A DNA stretch of 64,000 nucleotides, from contig CM022301.1 of NCBI GenBank assembly GCA_011799875.1, positions 212,681,888 to 212,745,887 on the forward strand, given 5' to 3'. Shown here one piece after another: positions 35,701-45,298 of the stretch (position 1 is its first letter; every line of letters starts with the position of its first letter). Made by a program: the position numbers and the translations under genes. A model generated the notes under the pieces. The model did not search any database, was not told the DNA's origin, and saw nothing but the letters and a program-made list of their open reading frames with translations. This DNA is from Thinopyrum elongatum (lineage: Eukaryota; Streptophyta; Magnoliopsida; Poales; Poaceae).

Positions 35701-36294
35701 GGTAATGGAACCTTTACAAACGGTTCTATTAGTAAAAACATGTGTGATGAATAGCCCAACGACATACAATTTTCTTCATCACATCGTGTGTGATATATGT
35801 GAATAAAGAAATCAGTTAACAGAGGCAGAGCGTGTGTGATCGTTACGCCTATCGCACACGAGGTTATACGGAAAACTGCGTGGGATATACATACGAACCG
35901 AAACATTTGTATGGGATTCACTGTGTGGGATGTGCATACGAATGGACACGTTCTTCTTGGATTGACTGTGTGAGATGTACATACAAACGGAAACGTATTC
36001 CTTGGATCGACTGTGTGGGATATACATACGAAGGGAAACGTTTCTCTGGGATTTACTGTGTGGGATGTAGTTACGAACGAAAACGATTGTGCATGTATAA
36101 TTGTATGCGATGGCTAGCCCGATCGCACACGAGCTTTTTTTGTGCAGCGTGTGTGACCGGAGGGCCTATCCCCGATAGTGTCTGGGTCATGTGGGAAGGA
36201 CCCCCTTATCGCCCACACTAGCAAGGCGGCGGGTTAAAATACCGTCGCGAAAAAGGGTTAAAAACCATTTGTATAGCAGCTCGCTGTACTAGTG
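35700..36294. repeat. Right subterminal repeats and terminus of the CACTA element
   Basis: CTGTGTGGGAT-type units start at 35876, 35921, 35966, 36011 and 36056, an exact 45-bp period, five copies with ..CATACGAA..GGAAACG.. inside. The terminal inverted repeat ends at 36294 and is followed by TAA. The 129-codon frame 35832-36221 is a by-product of the repeat. Confidence 0.8.
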
Positions 36295-36332
36295 TAAGAA
36301 AGTAGAGATAACACCCTAAGCACCCGCAGCAT

Positions 36333-36804
36333 CTATGTCAAATGCTTTGTGGTGTGGCTCACACTTGGCACCACCTCAACACCCTCGTTGGTGAAAATGA
36401 TCACCTTCAAGTGCACGGACTCACCAACTTGAAGCTAAGAAGGCACCCGATCATGACCTCGTGAGCTACACAAAAGTCGGCCCAATCATTATCAAGGGTG
36501 AGCCTGCCAGCGATCATCCGGGCTATGGCCTTCCAAGTGCAGCCATTGTTCGTCTCAACCTGGACTCCATTGGGACGGGGACGAAGTGCTTGCTGAAGGG
36601 AGGGGCATCTGTAGATACTCCACTTTTAGGTCCAAAGATGATCTTGCAGAAGTATGTTGGGTCGACACTCTCATGGTAATGGTCATATTTCTCAACCCTC
36701 TTCTAGGCGTTGCCAATCTCCACCACCTCTTTGCCCTTCTTGTCCGAGGCGACCTCCTTGCCCTCCTTGTCATTGCCTCCCATGACGAGATTCTCAATCT
36801 GCAT
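36333..36804 (-). pseudogene. B3 DNA-binding domain gene fragment
   Basis: Minus strand, start-like MQIENLVMGGNDKEGKEV at 36804. A TAG follows VVEIGNA, then KYDHYHESVDPTYFCKIIFG and FSKHFVPVP, the first strands of a plant B3 domain. A one-base shift near 36560 leads to TNNGCTWKAIARMIAGRLTL, NDWADFCVAHEVMIGCLLSF and LKVIIFTNEGVEVV (after a second shift near 36420), completing the B3 fold. It stops at 36333-36335. B3 proteins of this REM-like type are nuclear transcription factors. With a stop and two shifts this is a dead copy. It lies just outside the CACTA end. Confidence 0.68.
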
Positions 36805-37850
36805 TGGACATACACACATGAACTAATGCTCGAATCAAAACGTACTGCACGTATGAACAAGATCAAAGACTACTACACATATGCATGGTTTGACCACCGC
36901 ACTCCACTCTGGTGAGGAGGAGGAGCACCAGGCGGTGGAGGTTGTGGCGAGGGTCCCGATGTAAGGTATGTTCACCCCGTTTTAGTGAAATTTGTACCCT
37001 GTATGTGTGAAAACCCTCGAATCCTTTATCGGAATCGATTCAATAGGTCCCAAAGTCGAAGTCTAACCTTGAATCGAATGCGTGCAACATACAATCAATG
37101 ATAAATCGAACGCGACCGCAGGAAAATTGATGCTACAGAGAGGACAGAGGGCATTACCGTCATTGACGCAGAGGGAGGGGGGGGGGGGTTGAAGTTGGTG
37201 CTCGCCGCCAGTGATCACCGTCCAGAGCTTGCCTCCGATGTATGACCAGCGGTGCTCGCCGTGCAGATCTTGTGGTCGCCGCAGATGTGTGTGTGTGTGT
37301 GTCTGAGAGAGAGAGAGGGGGGGGGGGGTTTAAAAAGGGTGTTAAGGCGCCACTTCTGGAACCAACACGGGGTCTCCCCGCACGTGCAACCTCCTCCACC
37401 CATGTCTTTTTAGGGAAACCCGCCACCACCCATGTGTGACCTCTCGCATCGCACGGGTCTGACTCTAAAAAAACGGCCGATTCAAGCGTGCCTTCAAAGC
37501 TAGATCCGAAGGTATTTTAAGAAACATGTCATGCAGATCCAACAGTATTTACACATAATCAAACGTGCCTCCAAAGCCAAACCTCCAAAAATCGCATCCA
37601 GCGGGACTGATTGAGATCGTTGCAAGTAACCAAAAAGGCCATCGAGGAATTAGTTATTAACCTTTAAAGTTTATAGTATTTAGGAAGAAAAAGAAATGCC
37701 GCTGCACAAAGCGTCCCTTGGTGGCGCGATGGGCCGTGCAGTTGTCGATCCAAAGGAAAAGGAAAATTGGCAGCTGGTTGTGGTGTTCGCTGCTCGCCAC
37801 CGACTCTCCCGGCGCCACCACACCGTGCGCCGGCCCCACCGGCGGCGGCG
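36805..37850. other. Upstream region of the TLDc gene, with microsatellites
   Basis: G12 at 37177-37188, (TG)n at 37286-37302, (GA)n at 37304-37316 and G12 at 37317-37328. On the minus strand this could be the 5' part of the B3 gene. The last ~250 bp is the likely promoter and 5' UTR of the TLDc gene. The frame at 37696-38022 overlaps its first exon in another phase and is not used. Confidence 0.5.
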
Positions 37851-40800
37851 ATGGGTAACTCACAGGCCTCTCCCTCGCCCGCCTCCTCTGCCAGCTTCGT
37901 CATGGCCTCCAGGTACCACAGCTTCGAACCGCCGGGACCGCCACGGCAGCTGCTGCTTCACCCCCGCAGCAATTCGCGAGCATCATGTGGTGATCTCATC
38001 GCTCCGTCTCCACTTTCCTTAGGGCCTTCTCGAAGCAGGCGCTGGACGACCTGCGCGCGCACTTCTCCTCGCTCGCTGCGCAGTCGGGGACCCAGGGGCG
38101 CGCCATATCCCGCCCCGTTTTCCTTGTGAGCTCGCAGACGCAAAAGTTTGCAACTGGGATTGTATTCGGGTGGATCCGGAATCCGTTCTCTGATGGGAAG
38201 TGATCCATCTTACGCAGGATTATTTGGGGGTACGTGGGGCTCTCGGCGATAGGCTATTCCAGTTGGTGGCGAAGGAGAGCAGCGTGGAAGATGGAGTCAC
38301 CTTCGAGGGTTTGATCGTCTCCAAAGTTGGTACCGCTTGCTTCAGTTCGTTAGTTCCCTTTTGGAAGTCGTGGTGGATTGGACAAATTTGTTGGTATAGT
38401 GCTGCATTTGTACTGCAATACAAGTTAAAAGAAAAGGGAGAAACACGTTTCTACTTTCTATGTCATAGTATGATACTGGATGCTCTGCTTGATTTTAGAC
38501 TGATTTTAAGTTGCTATCTTGTCGTTGTTGTTGGTGTTTTATCGAAACTGATTACTATTGGTACTTTTTATTGCACGATTAGCTTGGTTGGATAGATATA
38601 CACACTACTTCAATCGCATAAACCTTAAGTCATCAGAAAGAAAAAAACTTCCGATAACAGTTTTATTGTTCTTCAGTTGCTATGCTAATTCATCCTTTAG
38701 TATTCCTTCCAATGCTAGGGAATGCCATATGTCTTGCTAGGTTTTTTCCTTTATGTTCCGTTGTTTGATATCCATCTCTTTGTAACATGTAGGCAACATA
38801 TGAAAGGGGAACTAAAGATGAAGCCGATGAGTTCATTTTTCAACTGTGCGATGTGATGGGAGATAGTATCTTAACAAGGTATTTCTTGAATGTGCTGGTA
38901 GAATTGAGTCTTCTTCTGATATGTTGGTATGTCAGTTGCCAATATCTAACTCCTTAGATGATGATTTTGTTTATGTTTGTAACGAAAGCTGCCACTTCCA
39001 AATATTTTTTCAGAGTATCTGTCCTTAGATATCTGTATTCAGGACTGTAGGTTTTTCAGAGTATCTGTCCTTGGATATTTGTATTCAGGACTGTAGGTTT
39101 TACTTGACAAACCACTTACTCCTACGCTTTCTCTTTCATGCATTGTCAGGTCTGATCTGGAAGCTGTATTGGCGTCCATTCATGAAACCATATTTGCAGA
39201 TAATAAGGAAGCCAAGGAAGGTTCAAACAAGAGTACATTTGAAGCATTTCTCAACTCTGCGGTATTTTCAAGGGATGCTGAAGGGGTCTCTGAGAAGTCT
39301 ATGTCATTATCAGACTGTAGAAACTGGTGTATTGTCATGCCATCACTGAGGAAATTCCTTGGAAGTTTGTTGATGCCTCCTGACTCAGGTATGTGTTGCC
39401 ATTCTGCAGATTTTCCAAAAAAAAAGATGTGTATTCCTTGTAGCTGCATCATGACAGAAGTGTGCTCCTATTTATTGCATTAGAATAATTATGCTTTTAA
39501 TAGTCAAATATGATCTTGCTTGAGTTCATATACATATGAACAGTACAACTGGCGTTTTCTTCAAACTGTTCCTCCTGGCTCTCTAATTCGCCTTTTACTG
39601 ACACACTCAACAGGCAAGTGAAGTTTGTGCTGTTTTGCACTCGCACTGCTCTGGAGCACCAAAGTACTCCCTCTGTCCCATAATATAAGAGCGTTTTTGA
39701 CACTCTTATATTATATTATGGGATGGAGGGAGTATCTCTTATGTATGTGAAAAAAGCAAGACATGTAGTTGACAAATATTTACTGCTGTTGAGGTACTAC
39801 TAGTCTGACATAGTGAAATCACCATTCACCAGAGTTTTAAGACCATAAAAAATAAATAATCTTGAGGTACTACTGTTGTCAGTTCTAGACTTCTAGCAAC
39901 AAATCTCAGCTCTCTATCTTTCTCAAATACACTTTGGTGCTGATCATACTTGAGCGGACATACACTAGTACACTAGAATTATATTGCCACTGTTTCCTAT
40001 TTTAGGGTAAGTCTGAATCTGAAACTTCTGTTGGCGAAGATTGAAGACATGATGCTGTTGCCAAGAGGCAAAGTATGTCAATATGTCTTTAATAACACAA
40101 TTTAAAGAAATCACTTGAGCAATCTATGATCCAATTAAGTAAACGTGCTATACATAGGTGATTCCACATGTCCGTTTGAATGGGATAGCAGAAGTGTGCA
40201 ACTGAGTGAACCTGAAAGCAGACTGCAACACATTGTTAACATGGGCACCAGCATATCAGACAGAGGCCTTGTACTTGGCAGTTGCTAACTTTTTCTTGCT
40301 CGGGTCTGTGAGTGTTGCCAATAAGGCACATGGTGTTGGCTACTCTGCTGGAATAAGGTGGTCAATGGCTGCAGATGACCTTGGTATAGGAAGCGTCTAT
40401 GGCTTTACTTAAAGATTGACCTGTCAGCCTGTACAAGAGAGCCTCTCTCTCTTTTTGAAATTTATGAGACCATATCTCTGTGTATTCGTGGTCATTTATT
40501 CCAAGCGAGCCTAAAAACATCATTCTTATCCCACCCCATTAGTGATCTACCACATGTCCACACACTTGTGTCATTTTCTTACCTACTCCCTCCGTCCCAC
40601 AATACAAGACGTTTTTGCACGAAAATTGCTTTTGGAGCTCGGTCTCCATGGAGGCCGGGTTTCTGAAAAATTCAAAATTCAACAAAATTCATATTCTTAC
40701 ATTTCAAAAAATTCTGAAAAAAATACAGACATACATGGAGGCATAACACACATGTGTGTAAATTTTCAGAACGAAATACGCTGAAATGAGGACTGTGCAA

Positions 40801-42321
40801 AAAAAGACAAATCTGTGGCTTTTCAACACATGATACTATTCATCCCAAAAGTCCATGAATTTGTTCTTTTTGCACAGATCGCATCTCAAGGTATTTCATT
40901 CTGAAGTTTTACACACATACACATCACATCCTTGTGTACTTGTACAAATTTTTCAGATTTTTTGTAACCAAAAAGTATGAATTTTGAATTTTTCAAAAAA
41001 TTAGGCCTCCATGGAGGCCGAGCTCCAAAATGCCGTTCTCGTTTTTGCAAGCTATTTTAGCTTGCAAAAACGTCTTATATTATGGGACGGAGGGAGTACA
41101 TGTTTGTTACTCTAGCATGTTTTTAGTACTTAATTTGTTTAAACTGAATAAAAACATGTATCCTCTGTTCTCAAATCTGATTGTAGAAATATGAAAGCCA
41201 ATCCTAACCTGGATGTTTATGTTATATTTTTTTATGCTTCTGTTGAGTTGTTCTATTTTGTAGGCAGAGCCGGCTTCCAGGTACCTCTACTTCATTATCC
41301 AGAAAACATCTCCTCCGAGTTGCTACTCTTAAATAAAGAGTATGCTTGGCATATAGGAGGTGGCTTCTCTCAGCATGATGTGCAAGAGTGGAAGCTTCTA
41401 TATCACAGTTCTCTTCATGGACAAAGCTTCAACACTTTCTTAGGCAATGTGACGTGAGTACTGTTGAATATTTTGATGTTCTGGTCATGTTGAAGGCTCG
41501 ATTCCTAGGCTAGAAGTGCAAAAGAGCATTTTTCGACTTAGGGGCAGAAATGAGCAGTGTGTTACAACTAAGGGCAGAAAAAAAAAACCTAAAATATACT
41601 TATCTTGCACTGATGTTCTCTATATAGATTCTGTGAACAAGCTTGACGGCTTATTCCATGATGGCAACTTTTATGTGTAGATTTTTCGCTGTGTACATAA
41701 TTCTTGGCATCTTCTTTATTTTATAGGAACGGAGATGCACAGACTGTTCTGGTTATTAAAGATACTGAAGGTTCTATTTATGGTGCATATGCATCACAAC
41801 CATGGGAAAGGCACAGTGATTTTTATGGTGACATGAAGACATTCCTTTTCAAGTTATATCCCGAAGCGTCCATATTTCGCCCTACAGGAGCAAACAACAA
41901 TTTGCAATGGGTAGGCCTATCTTGCCTCCCTTTATTTACTGAATGTATTGTCATTCATCATCCCAAGTTTGGAGTGGTGTAGGAGCGACTTTTCACAATT
42001 AGCTTATTTTGACAGTGTGCTGTGAACTTCACCTCTGAGAACATTCCAAATGGTATCGGCTTTGGAGGGAAGCCACATCACTTTGGCCTTTTCCTCTCTG
42101 CGGGCTTCGATCAAGGGCACTCATTTACCTCCAGCACATTCACCAATCCTCCCCTTTCCAACACGAGCAGGTTCAGACCAGAAGTTATTGAATGTTGGGG
42201 GATACAAGTGAAGGGATCAAATGACGAAAAGCCGGAGCTTGTAAAGGGGACGGTCCTTGAGAGATTCAAGGAGGATCGGAACATGCTGAAGCTGATTGGT
42301 ATGGCGAGTGCGAGTGACTGA
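37851..42321 (+). CDS. TLDc-domain protein, MEAK7/TLDC1-like (8 exons, 425 aa), intact
   Basis: Exons: 37851-37912, 38023-38125, 38218-38325, 38793-38878, 39150-39388, 41264-41453, 41727-41910, 42016-42321. All seven introns are GT..AG, all phases agree, and the total is 1278 nt. The N-terminus MGNSQAS is a plausible N-myristoylation site, as in animal MEAK7 (TLDC1). Residues ~20-200 form an acidic, EF-hand-like helical N-terminal region (LFQLVAKESSVEDGVTFEGL, FIFQLCDVMGDSILTRSDLE). Residues ~213-385 are the TLDc domain (YAWHIGGGFSQHDVQEW, YGAYASQPWERHSDFYGD, GIGFGGKPHHFGLFL, IECWGI). TLDc proteins act in oxidative-stress protection and bind the V-ATPase; animal MEAK7 is lysosomal. A vacuolar membrane role in plants is inference. 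Start chosen by MGNS and phase. Intron 5 (1875 bp) holds MITEs. Confidence 0.93.
39011..39102. repeat. 46-bp tandem duplication in intron 4 of the TLDc gene
   Basis: CAGAGTATCTGTCCTTRGAT units at 39011-39056 and 39057-39102 with two or three differences. Confidence 0.8.
39665..39734. mobile_element. Stowaway MITE (70 bp incl. TA)
   Basis: Inverted ends CTCCCTCTGTCCCATAATAT / ATATTATGGGATGGAGGGAG with TA on each side. Nearly a pure hairpin. Typical Triticeae Tc1/Mariner MITE, in intron 5. Confidence 0.92.
40017..40412 (+). other. Exon-like unrecognised stretch within intron 5
   Basis: LNLKLLLAKIEDMMLLPRGK is followed by a GT and, after an AG, VIPHVRLNGIAEVCN and a stop. An open frame 40206-40412 encodes VANFFLLGSVSVANKAHGVG and ends SMAADDLGIGSVYGFT. 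I do not recognise it. It may be a captured gene piece or an old alternative exon. Joining exon 5 to it would break the TLDc frame. Confidence 0.3.
40584..41098. mobile_element. Stowaway MITE split by a nested element
   Basis: Outer ends CTCCCTCCGTCCCACAATAC / TATTATGGGACGGAGGGAG with TA flanks (40584-40585, 41097-41098). Removing 40620-41049 restores a continuous hairpin around GTTTTTGCAAGC..GCTTGCAAAAAC. Confidence 0.9.
40620..41040. mobile_element. MULE-type MITE (421 bp) nested in the Stowaway
   Basis: Flanked by a 9-bp duplication GTTTTTGCA (40611-40619, 41041-41049), the Mutator signature. The inverted ends contain TTTTGGAGCTCGG and a palindrome GGYCTCCATGGAGGCC at both sides. No coding. 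Confidence 0.8.
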
Positions 42322-42724
42322 GCACTGAAAAAATCACAATAGCAGATATTTGGAGGTTGTGTACAGCACTCTTTTTATGGGAAATAATACCCTTATATCT
42401 GGTCGCTACTCTTGAGTTTTAGCTCTTCGAGCTTTTCTGTTTCACATGCAGAGTGATACAAGGTTAGCTGCATGGAGTTGTGGTTTATACTGTATGGATC
42501 CAGGACGTACTTTTCTTCCAAGTTCGAGAGAAGGGAGTAAGGAGCTGTTCGGGAAACCACCAGCTCCGCCAAATCCAAGGATCCGCGGAGTACCTGTTTC
42601 CCCGCTCCATAAATTTCAACTGCTGCTCCGGGAGCGGAGGGACTCCGAACAAGCCCTATCTGTCTGTTCATTTGTCAAAATGGATCTTCGAAAGATGGTT
42701 GCTGAGTAAAGGATGTATGAAATG
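42322..42724. other. 3' flank of the TLDc gene
   Basis: Probable 3' UTR. A 116-bp candidate MITE lies at 42541-42656 with ends GGAGCTGTTCGGG / CTCCGAACAAGCCC and imperfect TAA/TAT flanks. GTATGAAATG at 42715-42724 is the left target-site copy of the next MITE. Confidence 0.5.
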
Positions 42725-43755
42725 AGTGCGACGTTTCTGCTCCCGAGCTCATCTGCACCCGCCCTGATGAAAAAATTCAAAACAAATACTAATTTTTTTA
42801 AAAAAAAATTAATTTTTTTTGTGTGGTAGATAAGTTTATGCGTGAGGCGCGCTCCAAGTTTCAACTCATTTGGACATTTGAGTAACTCTCAGCAAAAAAG
42901 ACAAATTCAGGGTCTGTAAAAAAGTTTACTGTTCATATACTGTTCTGATCCGATTTTTTTTTCTGAGAGCTGCTCGGATGTCCAAATAAGTTGAAATTTG
43001 AAGCGAACCTCATGCATAAAATTTTCTATCATACACAAAAAAATTGGATTTTTTTGAATTTTTTTAGTACTAGTAAGCATGCACGTGCAACACATGTATA
43101 TTATAAAATAATAAAGTATTGTCATACAATGCAAAGTATACCTATTCAGAAGTGCAGGACAAAAAATCTCACATGAATCATAAAATTTAACATCCGAAGA
43201 CCAAAAGATTAACAAATATGAAAGAAGTGGACTTCAAAAAACAAATATGGAAGAAATCTTATACTCGCTCCGATCCAAATTAGTTGTCGTTCAAACCGAT
43301 GTATGTAGTAGGGAGTAATATGTTTATAAAACTATCAAAATAATCATGACTGAACATTTTTTCTAAAATCTTCTGACTATGTAAAAAGATAGCACGTACA
43401 TAGTCAAACAAGACATGTGGGTTAAAAGAAGAAATTCGACAACGTCCCACTCTAATAATATGAACCAAATGACCGAAAGGGCTATTTTGATATAATAATA
43501 AAAGAATAAGAAAGTGGACAGCGCCGGACGTTGTATCTGTATTACTTTTTGTTGAGCGGCTTATTTGTGTACTGCATTCCCTTAATTAAAGTGAAACGCT
43601 ATCGATCCACCTGAAAAAAAGAGCTATCCATCGGAAAAAAAAAATTTGGACACGCCCACTCCGCCCACTGTCCCCCCCTCTCAGTTCTGCTCACCTTATC
43701 TCTTCTATTTGTCTCCCCACCGCTGTCGTCCATGGTGCTCCCGTCGATTACGGCG

Positions 43756-44095
43756 ATGGAGTCCCTGGGCGTGCTGCTGCTGCACCCCATGAACGGCTAC
43801 CTGGAGCAGGACCTGGACCGCCTCTTCCGCTTATGGGACTCCCCTCCAGACGGGGGCGCCGAGTTCCTCCGTGCGGTCGTCGGCAACGCCGACGCCGCGC
43901 TCATCGATGCGCTGCCGTCCCTCGAGAACGTCGCGTCCTCCATGGGGATCGACCGCGTCGACCTCACCAAGTGCCGCGAGCGCGGGATCCATGCTCACCG
44001 ACGCCGTCGGCCTCGCCATCTCCGCAGTAAGGAAGATCACACATGGTGACCGCTATGTGCGCGCCGGCTTGTGGAAGGCCAAGGGGGACTACACG
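43756..44095 (+). pseudogene. Captured exon of a D-2-hydroxyacid dehydrogenase (HPR/HPPR-like)
   Basis: Starts [20 protein letters not shown] and continues with [20 protein letters not shown] and [15 protein letters not shown], the catalytic-domain N-terminus of plant hydroxypyruvate/hydroxyphenylpyruvate reductases. Compared with the family, short blocks are missing (after DRLFRLW, after VVGN, after ERGI). The last loss shifts the frame, so the end ([28 protein letters not shown]) is read one base over. The donor-like ACG|GTACAC at 44095 matches an exon-intron border of the parent gene. The NAD-binding domain is absent. The 60 bp before ATG and intron sequence after it seem to have been captured too. 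Confidence 0.78.
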
Positions 44096-45298
44096 GTACA
44101 CACTCACCACGCGGGTTGGTTTTAGATGCTTACTCTTTGACTTCCTTTCATATTTTTCTATCCAATGATTGAGTGCATTATTTAGTGATGCTCGTTTTAT
44201 AATTACCCAATTCGTTTCACGATACCTTGTGTCTTTAATTTAAATTAAAAATGATCGAGGATTGCTTGCATTTGGGCCTTTTGGATTGAAATCATGAATC
44301 TCATGGTGTATTCTTACATATACTGAAGACAGTCATCTGTCCACTATGTCTGCTGTGTTTGCACTATGAACCACCCAGGCAATCAGAACTTCAGAACCAA
44401 AGCACCAGTACTCAGATCCTTGCATCAATACTTTTCTTATTTATCATCTGGGAGGAATAGTCGGAGCCAGATAAATAAGGTTCATGTATTGCAATCAAAA
44501 CTGCAGATGCAGCTAATAAAATCAACTGATAGTGTAATATTCCTATGAGTAGCAGCAATGATATCTTTTGTTATATCTAAACAGGTCTTTGTGTTATGAA
44601 TATAGACCAGATTAAAGATCTGATGCTTACTTTACTGTTAAACATAGACAAGAGGCTAGCAAATGATTGAAATGTTGCACTGCTTCAAGTTAGAAAATGC
44701 TAAAGTAGTTGGATAAACAATTCCCACGGTTTAATTTCCTATACATCTTGAATCTAGAAATTTTATACTCAGGAATGTATTGTGTATTGTCTATGTTATT
44801 GGACTACCAACTCTACCAGTTCTGGATTCAGATGATTGACCACATCTTTGACTCGTAGCTAAAGTAGTCGTTGTGCCACTGAAATTTACAACTCCACACA
44901 TTTCACGTTAAGAATGAAACTGGTCTCCATGATTTCAGTGATGTCTCCAGATAAGAAATTTGGAATGCTAACAAGAGATTAACACGCACATAGCAATTAA
45001 AGTGATTTTGTTCCTGCCATCTTATATTTAAGCACACTGCTCACTTGTGATGTTTTGCTATTGTAGGTTAACATGATGCATGAGTAGTCTCGTGACGAAG
45101 ACCTTTAACTATGATGTCATCTACTCTCATTTGGTACGTGCATATGCATACTTTTATTATAAATTGCGGAGACATTTCCTCTTTGATGCTTATATAGTTC
45201 GGTCTGATCAAAACCTGCAAATGAAAAAAAAAATGTTAGATCTAAAAGTAGTCATAAATACAACACCATCCAAAAAATAATGGAATAACACACCTGCC
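44096..45298 (+). other. Probable captured intron and Helitron 3' region
   Basis: AT-rich, intron-like DNA after the captured exon. A possible small exon between AG (45067) and GT (45140) has stops in all useful frames. No further dehydrogenase sequence is found. Confidence 0.45.

Larger units (their letters stand above)
24876..36294. mobile_element. CACTA-type (En/Spm) DNA transposon, 11.4 kb, with cargo genes and no visible transposase
   Basis: The right end reads CTGTACTAGTG (inverted CACTAGTACAG). The left end reads GACTACTACAG, 9 of 11 identical. Both are flanked by a 3-bp TAA duplication (24873-24875, 36295-36297), as CACTA elements make. Both termini carry dense subterminal repeats built on TGTGCGAT/GTGTGGGAT, CATACG and AAACGG. 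Inside are five decayed genes, a ~505-bp tandem array and a nested short LINE (31102-32586). I find neither the TPase nor the ORF2 of autonomous CACTA elements, so it is probably non-autonomous. The exact left end is less certain because of the G in place of C. Confidence 0.78.

Noticed and set aside
35832..36221. 129-codon open frame with repeated GYTYE/GCAYE units
   Set aside because: Product of the 45-bp subterminal repeats, since 45 is a multiple of three.
37177..37328. G-runs and (TG)n/(GA)n as a regulatory element
   Set aside because: Ordinary microsatellites; nothing else supports a function.
39388..40076. Extra exon of the TLDc gene at 40007-40071
   Set aside because: Splicing exon 5 to it gives a stop at once or breaks the frame; exon 5 to 41264 keeps phase and gives the expected sequence.
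44366..44548. 60-codon frame inside the Helitron
   Set aside because: No similarity, no context; within probable captured intron.
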